Shown here piece by piece: positions 1-11,130 of a DNA stretch of 64,000 nucleotides. The notes under the pieces were generated by a model. The model saw only the letters and a list, made by a program, of their open reading frames with translations. It had not been told where the DNA came from and did no database searches. The position numbers were made by a program, and so were the translations under genes. How positions within the stretch are numbered: the stretch's first letter is position 1; each line of letters starts with the position of its first letter. Source of the DNA: Undaria pinnatifida (lineage: Eukaryota; Sar; Phaeophyceae; Laminariales; Alariaceae); the NCBI GenBank assembly GCA_012845835.1, contig JABAKD010000029.1:11680524-11744523 (forward strand), in the 5' to 3' direction.

Positions 1-880
1 GGGTATGCGAAGCACGTCGTTCTACTCCTGCTTTGGAAAGCGGTGCCTGCCATTGGCAGCCACAGGTTGACCACACTGGATTCGTATGGCAATCGTCAGT
101 GCGCTAGGGTGCTAGTCGAGCAAGCATCATTGGACGCGCCCTCCATGCAATAGCAGTGAATAGTGAACGATGTAAATAAGGACGTGGTTTATTGTCCGTT
201 ACGCAAAAGGCCAACGCACATGCTACCGAGCTGGAGCCGAGAAAGCTGCTTGTAGATGAATTGTTGGTCCGAAAACAATGCAGAGGTCCAATTTGATTCA
301 ATTGAATAACGTCAACTGCACTGCGTAAATTGTTACTGTCAGGAGCACTGTTGTGTCTGACGCCATAGCTGTGAGAAAAAGTTTACTTGCAGCTATGATT
401 CTCCCGGATTACCTGTATGGTGATTCTCCGCAGACCTGGGTATATCTGACTCTGGCCTATATATCGTGATACCTGGTATGTATCAGGAGTGGTTTTAGTA
501 CGCAAACGAGCGAATCTACTTGTAGTGCTGCGCATTTCGTTGCGTTTGAAGTGCACCTCGAATGGTTTCAATCTCACGCAGTAAATTAGAGATGAACAAC
601 CAGCAGAAGCAGACGCGCGATGGCGCCACTCCTCAATCGTATGTTTCGATACAATAACACCGAAGGAGCCTGTGATCCTGTCGTGCAACGCCTAACGCTC
701 GAAAACAAAGCTATTGCCACGGTAATCCCGCTCATCTGAACGATCACATGAAGAATCATCCCAGAGATAGACTATCCAAAATTGTCATTGTTGCTGGTAT
801 CGTTCTCGCATATACTGATCGCCATGCGTCATGTCGTATGTACGCACGCATGAACACGTATAGACAGACGGGAGAAAACG
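1..880. other. No gene recognised
   Basis: Only short open frames without domain signatures on either strand. No RNA gene, array or mobile-element end was seen. Probably intergenic sequence. Confidence 0.5.
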
Positions 881-1375
881 AGGGATGTACATTGTCTTTT
901 TGGCGGACCCCTGCGGCAGAAGCACCGCGGCAGTGTCCACGGACCTCCACGGCATTCCACGGCCATGTCCACGGCGTTCCACGGGTAACCGCGGACACTC
1001 CACGTGCTACCGCGGACCTTCCACGGGCTACCGCGGACCTTCCACGGGCTTCACGGACATTCCACGGACATTCCACGGGCTTCCACGGAATGCCGAGGCA
1101 AGTAGGGAACACCGTCGAGGCCCATGGCAGTAGCCATGGCAAGCTCCCCGGCGAGGTCCACGGCAATCTCCACGGCAACTTCCCCGGCAGCACCCACGGC
1201 AACGCCACTGCCACCCACGGAAACATCCACGGAAGCATCCACGGCAACGCCCACAGACACACCCACGGAAACACCCACGGACTGTCCACGGAAACGTCCG
1301 CGGATATCCACGGATAGGTCCACGGAAGCACCCACGGCAAGACCCACGGCCACGCCCGTGGACACCAGGTGTCTT
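881..1375 (+). repeat. Degenerate CCACGG-based repeat, left arm
   Basis: The hexamer CCACGG recurs roughly every 6-18 bases for almost 500 bp with variable spacers such as CAACT or AACAC. The open frames here encode THGN/STHG-type or PW-rich peptides on both strands, which is what the repeat itself dictates, so I do not treat them as genes. The matching arm in the opposite orientation follows at 1500-1870. Confidence 0.75.
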
Positions 1376-1499
1376 ACATAATTGTGTTTTTCAAAACCAT
1401 GGAACTAACCCTAACCCTACCCCATACGAAATACCGGTCGAAGTGCCCCCTACTAACATCACTGAGGCAAAATGGTTGGAAATGTCAAATAATGTGTAT

Positions 1500-1870
1500 C
1501 GCTATCGGAGGATTGCCGTGGCAGTGGCCGCGGACGGGCGCGGATGGCCGTGGAAATTGCTACGGTTGGACGTCCGCGGAAACTGCCGTGGCAATTGCTG
1601 CGGACTTCCGCGCAATTCCGTGGTGATTGCCGCGTTGCCGTGGCAATAGCTGCGGATGGCCGTGGAAATTGTGGCAATTGCCGCGGACTTCCGTGGGTTA
1701 CCATGGTTGGTACAACGGGGTGTGCCACGGACAGAACCGCGGCACGTGCCATAGCCACAACCGTGGCATTTTTCCGTGGAAGTGCCATGAGCTGTGGCAC
1801 TTGCCGTGGAAACCCGCGGATTTCCACGGTAGCCCGTGGCAACACCCACGGAAGTTCACGGAAGTTTGGG
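1500..1870 (-). repeat. Degenerate CCGTGG-based repeat, right arm
   Basis: This is the reverse-complement counterpart of the left arm: CCGTGG and CCGCGG recur throughout, shifting back to CCACGG near 1800-1860. Between the arms lie about 125 bp of non-repetitive sequence with two CCCTAA-like units near 1407-1423. The arms could fold back on each other. Confidence 0.7.
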
Positions 1871-3115
1871 GTTCATCCAGGTTGGGGATCGCTATGGGAC
1901 ATCCGGCGAACCGCAGTGGCATTGCTTTGGAGTCGTCTGTCTGTTTGCTGCGTGAGGCATGAGGGTGTCTTCGGTGCGGTATTGAGCTTGACCGCGGTTC
2001 GGATTTTGCAAAGTGCCGTATATCCAAATGAGATTCCACGCTTGAACGCTTGGGTGTGATGTACTAGGCTCATACGAACGGAGCGTTTTGAACCTGAAAA
2101 CAAAACCTACAAACAGAAACTGAGCTGAGATAATAGGATGAATCACTCCTTAGGGTTGCGCCCCGTCTATGTCACTACCGGGACCCCGGCACCTTTTCCC
2201 GGTACCGCTCAGTACCGGGACGAATCCGGTACCGACCCAAATTCCCGGGGGATTTTGAGGGCCGGATTCCCGGGAATCGATACACGACGCACCCATACCT
2301 GCTGAATATGCGCCACGATGCCCCCGTAAGCAATCTGCTCTGCACACCACACGCTGCGCAACAGACTCAAGGGGCCGAAGGTGGCCCAGTTTGTCGCCAT
2401 GAGTGTGGCAGTCGCCGCTGGTGTCCTCGACAACTTCTAGTTTCCTACGGAAGTGGTCGAGTTGCTTCTATTGCTTGTGGTAAATCTAGTGTACACCGCC
2501 GTGTACCGTGACGATCCCTCCAAACGTCGGCCATATTATTTCGGCCCTGCTGCATGAGGGTAGTGTGGTGCTGGAATGAATGCTGGGGTTCTTGCTGTTT
2601 TTTTTTTTTCACTGGAATGCGGGCTTCGTCTGTCTCGCTTTTTTCTGATGCGTTTCACACCAACGACAGAGCAGGTCATTCTCAGTCTGCGAGCTCAGTC
2701 TAATGAGTTATCGTTTTTGCTATTTTGTCATCACATTCATGTCCATACAACATGTCATTCTTTAGTTGTCACCGCAGGATCGACCAAAGTTTATCCACCG
2801 TTGTTGTCAACATGTTGGATTTTCGCTTCTTCGGTTTCGGTTTTGTTGTTCTTGGGAGGGGGTTACGTTTTTTTGTGCTGTAGACTAACTAACTGCTGTA
2901 GAGAGGGCTATTGGCAAGATTTTAGTCCTTTTTGTTCCCACAGCTGAATGGACGAAGCTTTGCCCAGCATAAATAAGAACGGATTCTCATGGGAAGACAA
3001 CGATTATAACATCAAAGTAACAAAAACAACAAAAAAAAATCGGCCTCGGTTGGGGTGTGTTATTCTACTACTACTAGTCTACTACTGCTGCTGCTGTTAT
3101 ATGTTACTTCGTATA
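1871..3115. other. No gene recognised; short GGTACCG-rich patch
   Basis: No coding signature. At 2170-2285 the sequence is rich in CCGGTACC/CCCGGGA motifs resembling the minisatellite at 30-31.5 kb, suggesting a small relic of the same repeat. Confidence 0.45.
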
Positions 3116-3117
3116 AA

Positions 3118-3485
3118 AATAACAATACACTCCAGCTGTGAGATCGAAGATTTTGTCGAAACTCATCTTTGCAAGCTGTGTGTGATACTCCGATCGCGCG
3201 TATTACGGGTTGTGTGTCCTCACTAAGGATATAGGTCGGCGACTTCCTTTGCAACTACAGTGTAGCTATCAGGGTCAACAGGGTGATGTTAGTCAGTCTG
3301 TGCGCGGAAACTTTAAATCGACACACGACGCGTATGAAAATACGTGGAAGTGTGGTGAGCTAAAGCTTTATTTTGCCCCATCCGCCGGAGGATAGAAAAA
3401 AATATATATATAGTCTATATATATAAAACCCGTTTTTGAAGGAGACAAAATCTGACAGCTGTGGAAGGAAATGCATCAGTTTATC
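3118..3485 (+). repeat. Dispersed repeat family (AGCTGTGAGATCGA), copy 1
   Basis: A roughly 360-bp unit starts at CACTCCAGCTGTGAGATCG and ends near GAATCCCGTAAGTCG. Long, closely similar copies lie at 9307-9580 and 18663-18950, a diverged one at 44335-44590, and partial or reversed pieces at 8252, 10300, 10705, 28853 and 43765. It has no convincing open frame. Confidence 0.8.
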
Positions 3486-4060
3486 AAGTGAATCCCGTAA
3501 GTCGAATAACCGGTGAGGGGAGGGCGGAGTTTTTAAGGACGTGGGGGCCTGGGTTTGATCAAGAGGGAGCGGGGGGGGGGGGGTGCGGGACGGGCGGGGC
3601 AGCTCAATCTGTGCGTGGAAACTAGAAATCCTTTAAGGGGATAAATCTGACGGTTTTGGAAAGAATGCACCAGTTTATCATGTATATCTTGTTAGTCGTA
3701 CAACCAGTGAGGAGAGGGCGGAGCGTTCGAGGGGGTGGGGGCGGGGGTGGGGGGGGAAAGGGTTTTCTAAACATCTTTAGTTCGCATAGATGTAGGGGTT
3801 CGCTATAAGCGTGGTGCTAGGTCTAGGCGATGGTGCGGGTGGTGGGGAAGGAGGGGGCGTTGGGGGGGAGGGGGGGGGGGGGGGGGTGAATTGCAGCAGC
3901 GGCATGGATGGCTTTAGAAAGATAATGAGGTGATATCAAGGGCGTGGAAGTGTTTATTACTCTGGCAGATTTCGATGTTAGGTGGGTCGTTTGAGCAAGA
4001 GGGAGCGGGAAAAAAAGGGGAGGGGGGGTTCGGGGGGGGGGGGGAAAGGGTTTTCAAGAG
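3486..4060 (+). repeat. G-tract-rich repeat
   Basis: Runs of 8-15 G alternate with recurring sentences such as GGTGCTAGGTCTAGGCGAT and GATAATGAGGTGATATCA. The same sentences recur at 8336-8760 and 9600-11130. Non-coding. Confidence 0.7.
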
Positions 4061-4064
4061 GTTT

Positions 4065-4565
4065 AGGTCACATATATTTATAAAATCATTCTTTGGTTTC
4101 AGGGATTTAATCAGGAGTTTTTTTGTCTCGGCCTAAGTATGCGATTCGCGGAACTGGAATTCTCGGTCGAATAGCTTCGTTCGAGCGCCGCCTTCGGGGG
4201 ACGGCTCCAACGCCCCTTGCCCTGCCGTGTCCGTTCCGCACGTCGACGTGGACGCGGACGGATGCCGAGCGAGACAAGCGAGAAGTTGCAAAAATACCGC
4301 GTGTCGAGAAGGAATTTCGGAGATTTTGGTTGTGGTGATGTCTGCAGCGCCTGGATGATTTACAAAATTGGCATCATTTCCAAACGGTACTTGATAATGT
4401 TTGGAATTTTGCGGTGGCATACTCTCGAGCGTTTGTTTATTTGCTGTACTTCTTACTAGTTCGTTTGGTTTCTTGCTCGGCCTTTATTGTTTTTGTTTCT
4501 GCTCGTTTTGCCAGTTGTTTCTTGACCTTTCAGCTGCTTCCTGCAAATTTGGTTTTTCTGCCAAC
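4065..4565 (+). repeat. Duplicated block, copy 1 (uninterrupted)
   Basis: About 500 bp nearly repeated at 14690-15124 and continuing at 16862-16925. The shared sequence includes GTCTCGGCCTAAGTATGCG, a TTCGAGCGCCGCCTTCGG segment and TTTCTTGACCTTTCAGCTGC. Copy 2 is split by an inserted 1.74-kb segment, so this copy shows the pre-insertion state. Confidence 0.75.
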
Positions 4566-6495
4566 ACGATTTAAAACTTATTCGTGACTTTTTTTTCCTT
4601 TTGGTCTAGGAGGTTGAACTTCCTATCATTTGCCGCTAATTTGCTGCCTGTGCATTAGTTGCGGAACGGTCCAGCTTTAGCATTTCTTTGATTTCCACCA
4701 TCTGTTTTTACTTGACGCGAAGTTTGACCAGCTGAGATCTGGGCTTGGCTCATCAGCTCCACACCGCCCAGCCCAGCACCCCATCGCAGCGCTATAGCTC
4801 ACAGCAACGAAGCGCCGTGCAGTGCCCTGCGATGCCCTGCAGCTCAGCTCAGCAGCGCACCGCAGCGCAGCGCTAGCTCAGCAGAGCGAAGCGCTGTGCT
4901 TTGCCGTGCTCTGCCGTCGCAGTCGTTTGTTATTCATGATATCTAAAACTCCGCGTACGCTGATATTTAGGTATTCGGCGCTTTATTATATACCGCGATA
5001 TTGGGCACTTTGTGCTATCTAAAACTGAATATGGCGTTTTTTTCACCCTGGAGTCATCAAGGGCCCAAGACTTGAGACGAGGCGAAGCAAGGTTATTTGC
5101 CCCGTCCCATCCGAGATCCAGAGCAGCGTACGGCACCAGCTGCCAGGGGTGTGAGACGAGGCATGCACGGCATGGGCCAGATAACGTTGCCTGCAACAAC
5201 TGCCCGCCACAGTATAAACGCGCGGACGGACGTTGAGCGAGACAAGCGAGAAGTGCAGTGCGTTTTTTTTGTATTTTGAGCGGTATACGCCCGAGCTATT
5301 CTTGGATCTTGGGCATATGTAAAGCTTGAACGAATAAATAAGGGACAACATTTCCAAATTGGCATCATTCCCAAATTGGAATCTATTTTTTTCCCGGCGT
5401 CGCTTTTTTCATGGCGGCCTCGAAGCGCTTGCCTTATGTTTATAAACATAATTACCATTATCTAGGTCCGACCACTTTCGTTTTTTGGACTTTTGGGCTG
5501 TACAGACTTCCAAAGCTGCAGCTGCTGCTGGACCCTTCGAACAGCTCCCGCAGGTGCTGGGCCATTCGAATGGCTGTCCCAGAACGTCAAAACGTCAGCT
5601 ATGTTTTGTAATTTCAATGCTGGTGGTGGTGATTAAGGCTGCAAATGTTTCATCAGCTGCTGCTGCCGTTCGTTTTTTCCCCCCTATCCGCTGCTGCTCA
5701 CAACGTCAGCAGATTCCGTTTCGTACTTTGGTGCTGAATTTTTACCGCTATACCACAGCGCTGTCGACAAAGCTTCCAGCGCCACCGCCAACACCCCCGC
5801 GCCGCCGAGGCAGCCGCCGCTGCTGCTGCTGCTACTGCCGTTGGTGTCTATACTGCGTAAATTTTTGAAGGTAAAAAATCGGCTGTCTGTGGTCATGACT
5901 GCGCCTAGCCTATCTTCCTTGCCACATGCTCGTTTCATGGCGGAGTGCCTATGCGTGGGGAGCATGGGAGGGAGTAAGCTGGCTGTGATAATGGCACTAG
6001 TGCTATCTGTGACTGGGCACCTTAGGGGAAGGCGCTCAAGTGCTGGCTGCGGAGGTCGCCGTTGCTGCAGAAACGTGTTGCGCGAACTCGCATCGTTTGT
6101 TTCGGATCGCCCAACACAGCTGCAGCTTCGAGTATTTATTTACACCAAGACAGCAGCCAAATCGCACATACATCAAAAAGTACCCGCAAATTGTTGCACA
6201 TGGCCGGTCACCCGTCGACCAGTCAGAAGAAGATCCCGAAATACCTGGTACCAGGGTAGGCCACAACAGCATCAGATAACCATAATTTATCTGGGCCGTC
6301 CTTACAGCAGTAGTATCACAAATACATACCTTCCTTATTTCCGATACTACACCCGGATCAATTACATTGCAGTATGGCTGCATGCTCTATCTGCCGTAAG
6401 GATGCGGGCGAACGCACGGGGGTACAAAATGCAAAAAAAGCATCCGACTCTTGCGTCACCCTGCCTCCGAAGGGGAACCTTGTAGCTATTACCAC
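4566..6495. other. No firm gene; CAGC-rich and CTG-rich stretches
   Basis: 4740-4925 is a CAGC/AGCGC-rich low-complexity stretch, and 5510-5840 is rich in CTG/GCTG triplets that create poly-Ala, poly-Cys or poly-Ser frames on the two strands. 5225-5260 repeats a piece of the block at 4250-4290. I see no splice-joined coding exon I would defend. Confidence 0.4.
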
Positions 6496-6506
6496 TGCTG
6501 TGTCGT

Positions 6507-6585
6507 TGCCTTTCGGCTCAGTGGGTATAATGCTACGTAACCAACGAAGGATGTGTAGTGAGTACGATTCTCACCGAGATCATAT
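6507..6585 (+). repeat. tRNA-like promoter remnant (SINE head)
   Basis: GGCTCAGTGGGTATAATG followed about 45 bp later by GAGTACGATTCTCACCG resembles the A and B boxes of a tRNA-derived RNA polymerase III promoter. A second similar B box (GAGTTCGATTCTCACCG) lies at about 6810-6827 with similar downstream sequence (CATATTTG). No clean cloverleaf forms, so it is called a SINE remnant and not a tRNA gene. Confidence 0.45.
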
Positions 6586-6906
6586 TTGGTATTCAGGAGC
6601 GCGCGCGCTGGAGACATTATGAATGGTTATGACAGCTGTTAGTGTTCTGCTGAGTACTACTAACTGTAGCACGTGGAGAGGGGAAAGCTCCGGAGATCCC
6701 TCTTACGAAGTCGGTGAGAACTAATGAACGAACTCGAAAACGTATTTGGTCGGTATTTTAGCATATCCCAACTGAGTTACTGAGTCACGTGACAGTGGGT
6801 AATGCTATGTGTCATGAGTTCGATTCTCACCGCCTTCATATTTGTCTTTTTCGAGCGTGCGCGCTGACATTATGAACCGTTATTTTGGTAGTTTAACATA
6901 TTATGT

Positions 6907-6962
6907 AGCACTACCCACTGAGCTACTGAGTCAAGTGATTAAGTAGCTTAGTGGGCAGTGCT
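6907..6962. repeat. 27-bp hairpin of A-box-like sequence
   Basis: AGCACTACCCACTGAGCTAC is followed, after a 2-base loop, by its near reverse complement, giving a 27-bp stem with a few mismatches. The sequence GTAGCTTAGTGGGCAGTGCT is itself tRNA A-box-like, so this is probably a head-to-head pair of SINE fragments. Confidence 0.65.
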
Positions 6963-7498
6963 GTAGGATTTCTCGGTCAAGTCATTTTCTTCGAAGAGCG
7001 CTGGCCAACGCCTTCCTTATCCGTCCCCTATACCTGATCATGAAAGCGTACTACGTACGGGAGGTAAGAAACACATCCGAGAATAGCGGGGACGATTTGG
7101 ATTTTGAATTCCTGGGCAGTTCTTTTTCCGAGAACGGGTCAACGCGTGGCGTACTAATCGATGACGCAGCAGCAATCTATAGTAGAAGTAGCGTGCGCGA
7201 GCAATCGATGGTACAGCCGGGTAATAATCTGTAATAATAGTCGACGATATATACCTGGTACGCTGTTTTCCAAGTCCGAGCTTCGAGAGCAGCAGTTGCT
7301 GTTGTTGTTGTTCCCAATCAACTCGCAGAATCAAGTCCGCGGTCACAGGACAGGCTCCATCAGTAAATAATATTGTTGACTGACACCACAGGCAACACCT
7401 CTCTGGGTAACGCAGCGCCAACCCTCGTAATATCATACAATGGGGGAATGTAATCTCTATGCAAAGATCCTGCTTTGTTTTAATCAACTGTCAGCCGG

Positions 7499-7725
7499 CC
7501 GCCCCGGTGGTCTAGTGGTTTTACCCTCGAGTACTACTAACGTTTGTTTGTCCTTGAGTTCGATACCCACCACGATGAGATTTGACTTTATTTGCCAAAA
7601 CGCAAAAAAAGGGATCAACTGCTGAGAGCACCTAGTAGCGTGGGTAGGTACAATTCGACGCGAGTCGACGAGGGAAGAAAATGCTGTTTTTTTCTCGCGA
7701 TAAAAATGAAGGCACGTGCCGAAGT
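7499..7725 (+). mobile_element. tRNA-derived SINE, tail-truncated
   Basis: The A box TGGTCTAGTGG is at 7508-7518 and the B box GAGTTCGATACC at 7556-7567, followed by a body with CTGAGAGCACC, GACGAGGGAAGAAAATGCTG and AAAATGAAGGCACGTGCCG. The same body follows other tRNA-like heads at 16972, 43050 and 62218, which supports a SINE family. The G-rich tail seen in those copies is missing here. Confidence 0.75.
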
Positions 7726-8186
7726 GCCCGTGACCACGCAGACCAATCAATGCGACAGTCTTCAGGTAACAGACAAAGCTCTCTTCTTCCGAAACCTCGC
7801 CCGCTGACATGGCTCCATGTCGACGTTTGATGCAAACCGACTTTGCATCCTGTCGACTTCGAACCTCCATTGCCACGGGGAAAGCAGTGCAGTCTCTTCA
7901 TTGATGCCAAGTCCTCTTTCGTTTCGCCTAGAGGCGACGCAGGTTCTCAATACTCTTTTCGGTATTTTTGTTTGATATACACCAACTTTTACTTGACGGC
8001 GCATTTAACAACAGTGTGCTTCGCCTATCCTTGCCTTCTTTGTTTTATACGTTTTTGTTCTGTCAAAGTATGACCTTCATAATCTCATGTTCGTATTAAA
8101 CTCTCGGCAATACTTTAAAGTTCAATGAATGCCAAATCGGACAGCTACACCTTAACTTGTCGAAGTGCTGCCCTGCCCTACCCGAA

Positions 8187-8218
8187 GCATGGGCGCCGGC
8201 ATTCGCCGGCGCCCATGC
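8187..8218. repeat. Perfect 14-bp palindrome, loop ATTC
   Basis: GCATGGGCGCCGGC, a 4-base loop ATTC, then the exact reverse complement. The sister copy at 18092-18123 has the same arms, but its loop is GAAT, the reverse complement of this loop. Confidence 0.9.
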
Positions 8219-8251
8219 GGAGCTCTTATATAATACTCCAGTATAAAAGTA

Positions 8252-8335
8252 CACTCCAGCTGTGCGATCGAAGATTTGGTCGAAACTCATCTTTGCAAGC
8301 TTGTGTGTGATACTCCAATCGCGCGCATTACGCAT
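8252..8335 (+). repeat. Dispersed AGCTGTG family, partial copy
   Basis: About 80 bp, from CACTCCAGCTGTGCGATCG to CGCGCATTACG, match the first part of the family described at 3118. The remainder is absent and a G-rich repeat follows directly. Confidence 0.7.
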
Positions 8336-8760
8336 ATATGTAGGGGCTTGCTATACGCGTGGTGCTAGATCTAGGCGATCGTGCGGATGGTGGGGAAGGA
8401 GGGGGCGTTGGGGTGGCGGGGGGGGGAATGAATGAAGCTACGTCATGGGTGGCTAGAAAGATAATGACGTGATATCATTTGCATAGAAGTGTTTATTACT
8501 CTGGCCGATTTCGGTTGTAGGTGGGGCGTTCGAGCAAAAGGGGGGGGGGGGGGAAAGGGGGGGGGGGGGGGGGCGGAAATGAATTGGAGCTACGGCATGG
8601 ATGGCTAGAAAGATAATGAGGTGATATCAGCTGGCTGGTACTGTTTACTACTCTGGCAGATTTTGATTTCAGGTGGGGCGTTTGAACAAGAGGGATCGGA
8701 GGAGGGGAGGGGGGGGCGGGACACTTCAATACGTGCGCGGAAACTATGAATCCTTAACGG
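8336..8760 (+). repeat. G-tract-rich repeat
   Basis: Carries GGTGCTAGATCTAGGCGAT, GATAATGACGTGATATCA and poly-G runs of up to about 18 bases. It belongs to the family at 3486 and 9600. No gene. Confidence 0.7.
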
Positions 8761-8996
8761 GGACAAATCTGACGGTTGCAGCAAGAAGACATCCCTTTAT
8801 ATCACCTGCCTGGTATTGTTTATTATTCTAGAAAATTTAATGTTAGATGTGGTATGCAACACAATCTTTAGGTGTGGTAAACAACGAGTTAAAGCTTCAT
8901 AATTTGTTCTTGTACATGGATCGCAAGATAGAATATTTCAATCGATAGGTACAACCATGTAGTTACCATTATTTTCTGACATCGCTAATTATATGC

Positions 8997-9298
8997 AGAG
9001 GTTGTCAGGCGATCATGCAGACGGCAGCTAGGCACGAAATACCCTGCGTAATAGGTTGGTAGTGTGGTCTACCGCAGTGTTAACATATCTGTCTGTACTT
9101 CTTTTTCACATTATTATTATCTAGTGTACGATTATACGCCCTGTTTTCTCCCCACTGTCGTCGAAGATGTTGTGGTCCTGTAGATGTCGCGTCCATGTTT
9201 GGTGCTCTTGTTAGTGGTGCTCATGAAAACATGCCCTAGCGTGTAGTAGATTATCGCTGAGTGGTGTTCCTTTCCTTTACATCAAGCCAGGTAGTATT
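8997..9298 (+). repeat. 300-bp direct repeat, copy 1
   Basis: Runs from GAGGTTGTCAGGCGATCATG to AAGCCAGGTAGTAT and is repeated with few differences at 12356-12660. Includes the shared phrase CTGTCGTCGAAGATGTTGT. No open frame of note. Confidence 0.8.
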
Positions 9299-9306
9299 AT
9301 AAAAAA

Positions 9307-9580
9307 TGAAAATACACTCCAGCTGTGAGATCGAAGATTTCGTCGAAACTCATCTTTGCAAGCTGTGTGTGATACTCCGATCGCGCGTATTACGAGTTGT
9401 GTGTCCTCATTAAGGATATAGGTCGGCGACTCCCCTTACAACTACAGTGTAGCTATCAGGGTCAACAGGATGATTTTAGTCAGTCTGTGCGCGGAAACTA
9501 TAAAACCCGTTTCTGAGGGGGACAAAATCTGACAGCTGTGAAGGGAAATGTAACCTTTGATCAAGTGAATCTTGTAAGTC
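9307..9580 (+). repeat. Dispersed AGCTGTG family, copy 2
   Basis: A full-length-like copy closely similar to 3118-3485 and 18663-18950, from CACTCCAGCTGTGAGATCG to GAATCTTGTAAGTCG, then running into G-rich sequence. Confidence 0.8.
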
Positions 9581-9599
9581 GAATAACCGGTGAGGGGGT

Positions 9600-9783
9600 G
9601 GGGCGGAGTTTTGAAGGACGTGGGGGCCTGGTTTTGATCAAAAGCGAGCGGGTTTGGAGGAGGGGGGGGGGGGGGGGGGAAGGGGGCAATTTGTGCATGT
9701 AAGCTATAAATCCTTTCGAGGGGATCAATCTGACGGTTTTGGCATCAGTATATTATTGGGGGCGGGGGGGGGGGGGTTGGGGC

Positions 9784-9815
<32 letters not shown>

Positions 9816-11130
9816 CTCAATATGTGCCTGGAAACTATACATTATTTTGAGGGGATAAATGTGACGGTTTTGGAAATAATACATCAGTTTATCATGTATA
9901 TCCTGGGGTAAGTCGTACAATCAGTGAGTAAAGAGAGGGTGGAGTGTTCGAGGGGGTGGGGTTGGGATGGGTTGGGGGGGAGGTGGGGGGTGTGGGGGCG
10001 GGGGGGGGGCGGGGGGGGGAGGAAGGGCTTTAGGTGAGGGGTTTGTTATACGTGTGGTGCTAGGTCTAGGCGATGGTGCGGGTGATGGGGAAAAAGGGGG
10101 CGTTCGAGGCGGGGGGGGGGGGGGGGAACACAGCGGCATGGATGGCTCTCGAAAGATAATGAGGTGATATCCTGTGCGTGAAGTGTTTATTAATGTGGCG
10201 GATTTCGATATTTGGTGGGGCGTTTGAGTAAGGGAGAGCAAGAGGGGGGGGGGGGGGGGGGGGGGGGGATTTTTTAGGAGGTTTAGGTCACAAATAATAT
10301 TCAAATGCACTTCGGCTGTGAGATCAAAGATATGTAGCAGCTTGTTATACGCGTGGTGCTAGGTCTAGGCGATCGTGCAGGTGGTCGGAAAAGAGGGGGC
10401 GTTGGAGGGGGGGGGGGGGGGGGAGGAAGGGCTTTAGGTGAGGGGTTTGTTATACGTGTGGTGCTAGGTCTAGGCGATGGTGCGGGTGATGGGGAAGGAG
10501 GGGGCGTTCGAGGCGGGGGGGGGGGGGGGCACACCTCGGCATGGATGGCTCTCGAAAGATAATGAGGTGATATCCTGTGCGTGAAGTGTTTATTAATGTG
10601 GCGGATTTCGATATTTGGTGGGGCGTTTGAGTAAGGGAGAGCAAGAGGGGGGGGGGGGGGGGGGGGGGGAGATTTTTGGGAGGTTTAGGTCACAAATAAT
10701 ATTCAAATACACTTCGGCTGTGGGATCAAAGATATGTAGCAGCTTGTTTTACGCGTGGTGCTAGGTCTAGGCGATCGTGCAGGTGGTCGGAAAAGAGGGG
10801 GCGTTGGAGGGGGGGGGGAGGGGGGGGTTGGGGGCAAAATAATTGAAAACTACGTCATGGATGGTCAGAAAGATAATGACGTGATATCAACTGCGTATAG
10901 GTGTTTATTACTCAGGCCGATTTTGATTGTGAGTGGGGCGTTTGGACAAACTAGGCGGAAGGGGGGGGGAATCGGGGGACGGAGGGGCGGGGGGGAGGGT
11001 TGGGGTTTTTTTATGAACAAGAGGGGTCAGTGGAGGGGGAGGGGAGGGGGGGTGGGGCGGGGGGCGGGACATTTCAATATGTGCGCGGAAACTATAAATC
11101 CTCAAAGGGGACAAACCTGACGATTGAAGC
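9600..11130 (+). repeat. G-tract-rich repeat with 404-bp tandem duplication
   Basis: Contains many poly-G runs, the longest an unbroken 29 G at 9784-9812. A unit starting GTTTGTTATACGTGTGGTGC at 10041 repeats at 10445, a period of 404 bp. Each unit carries a partial AGCTGTG-family piece with the variant CTTCGGCTGTG (10312, about 10716). Poly-Gly or poly-Pro frames are by-products of the G runs. Confidence 0.75.

Larger units (their letters stand above)
7457..8224 (+). repeat. Long duplicated block, copy 1
   Basis: This block starts at TATGCAAAGATCCTG and recurs at 16930-18127. It contains a tRNA-derived SINE head, a region reading TGACATGGCTCCATGTCGACG, and a 14-bp GC-rich palindrome at its right end. 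Copy 1 lacks about 420 bp, including the SINE tail, that copy 2 keeps at roughly 17195-17620. Open frames across it are short and differ between copies. Confidence 0.8.

Noticed and set aside
748-1365. Overlapping ORFs on both strands (HGN-rich and PW-rich peptides)
   Set aside because: They arise from the CCACGG repeat, which lacks stops in several frames; composition follows the hexamer.
1407-1423. Telomere-like CCCTAA repeats
   Set aside because: Only about two units; too short for an interstitial telomere and likely chance.
5485-6485. Long forward ORFs at 5.5-6.5 kb
   Set aside because: Low-complexity CTG-derived composition, overlapping opposite-strand frames and no recognisable domain.
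7508-7567. Functional tRNA gene
   Set aside because: A and B boxes are present but no cloverleaf forms, and the same head precedes the same body elsewhere, so it is a SINE.
8187-8218. Helitron 3' hairpin
   Set aside because: No CTRR terminus follows the hairpin in either copy and no matching 5' TC end was seen.
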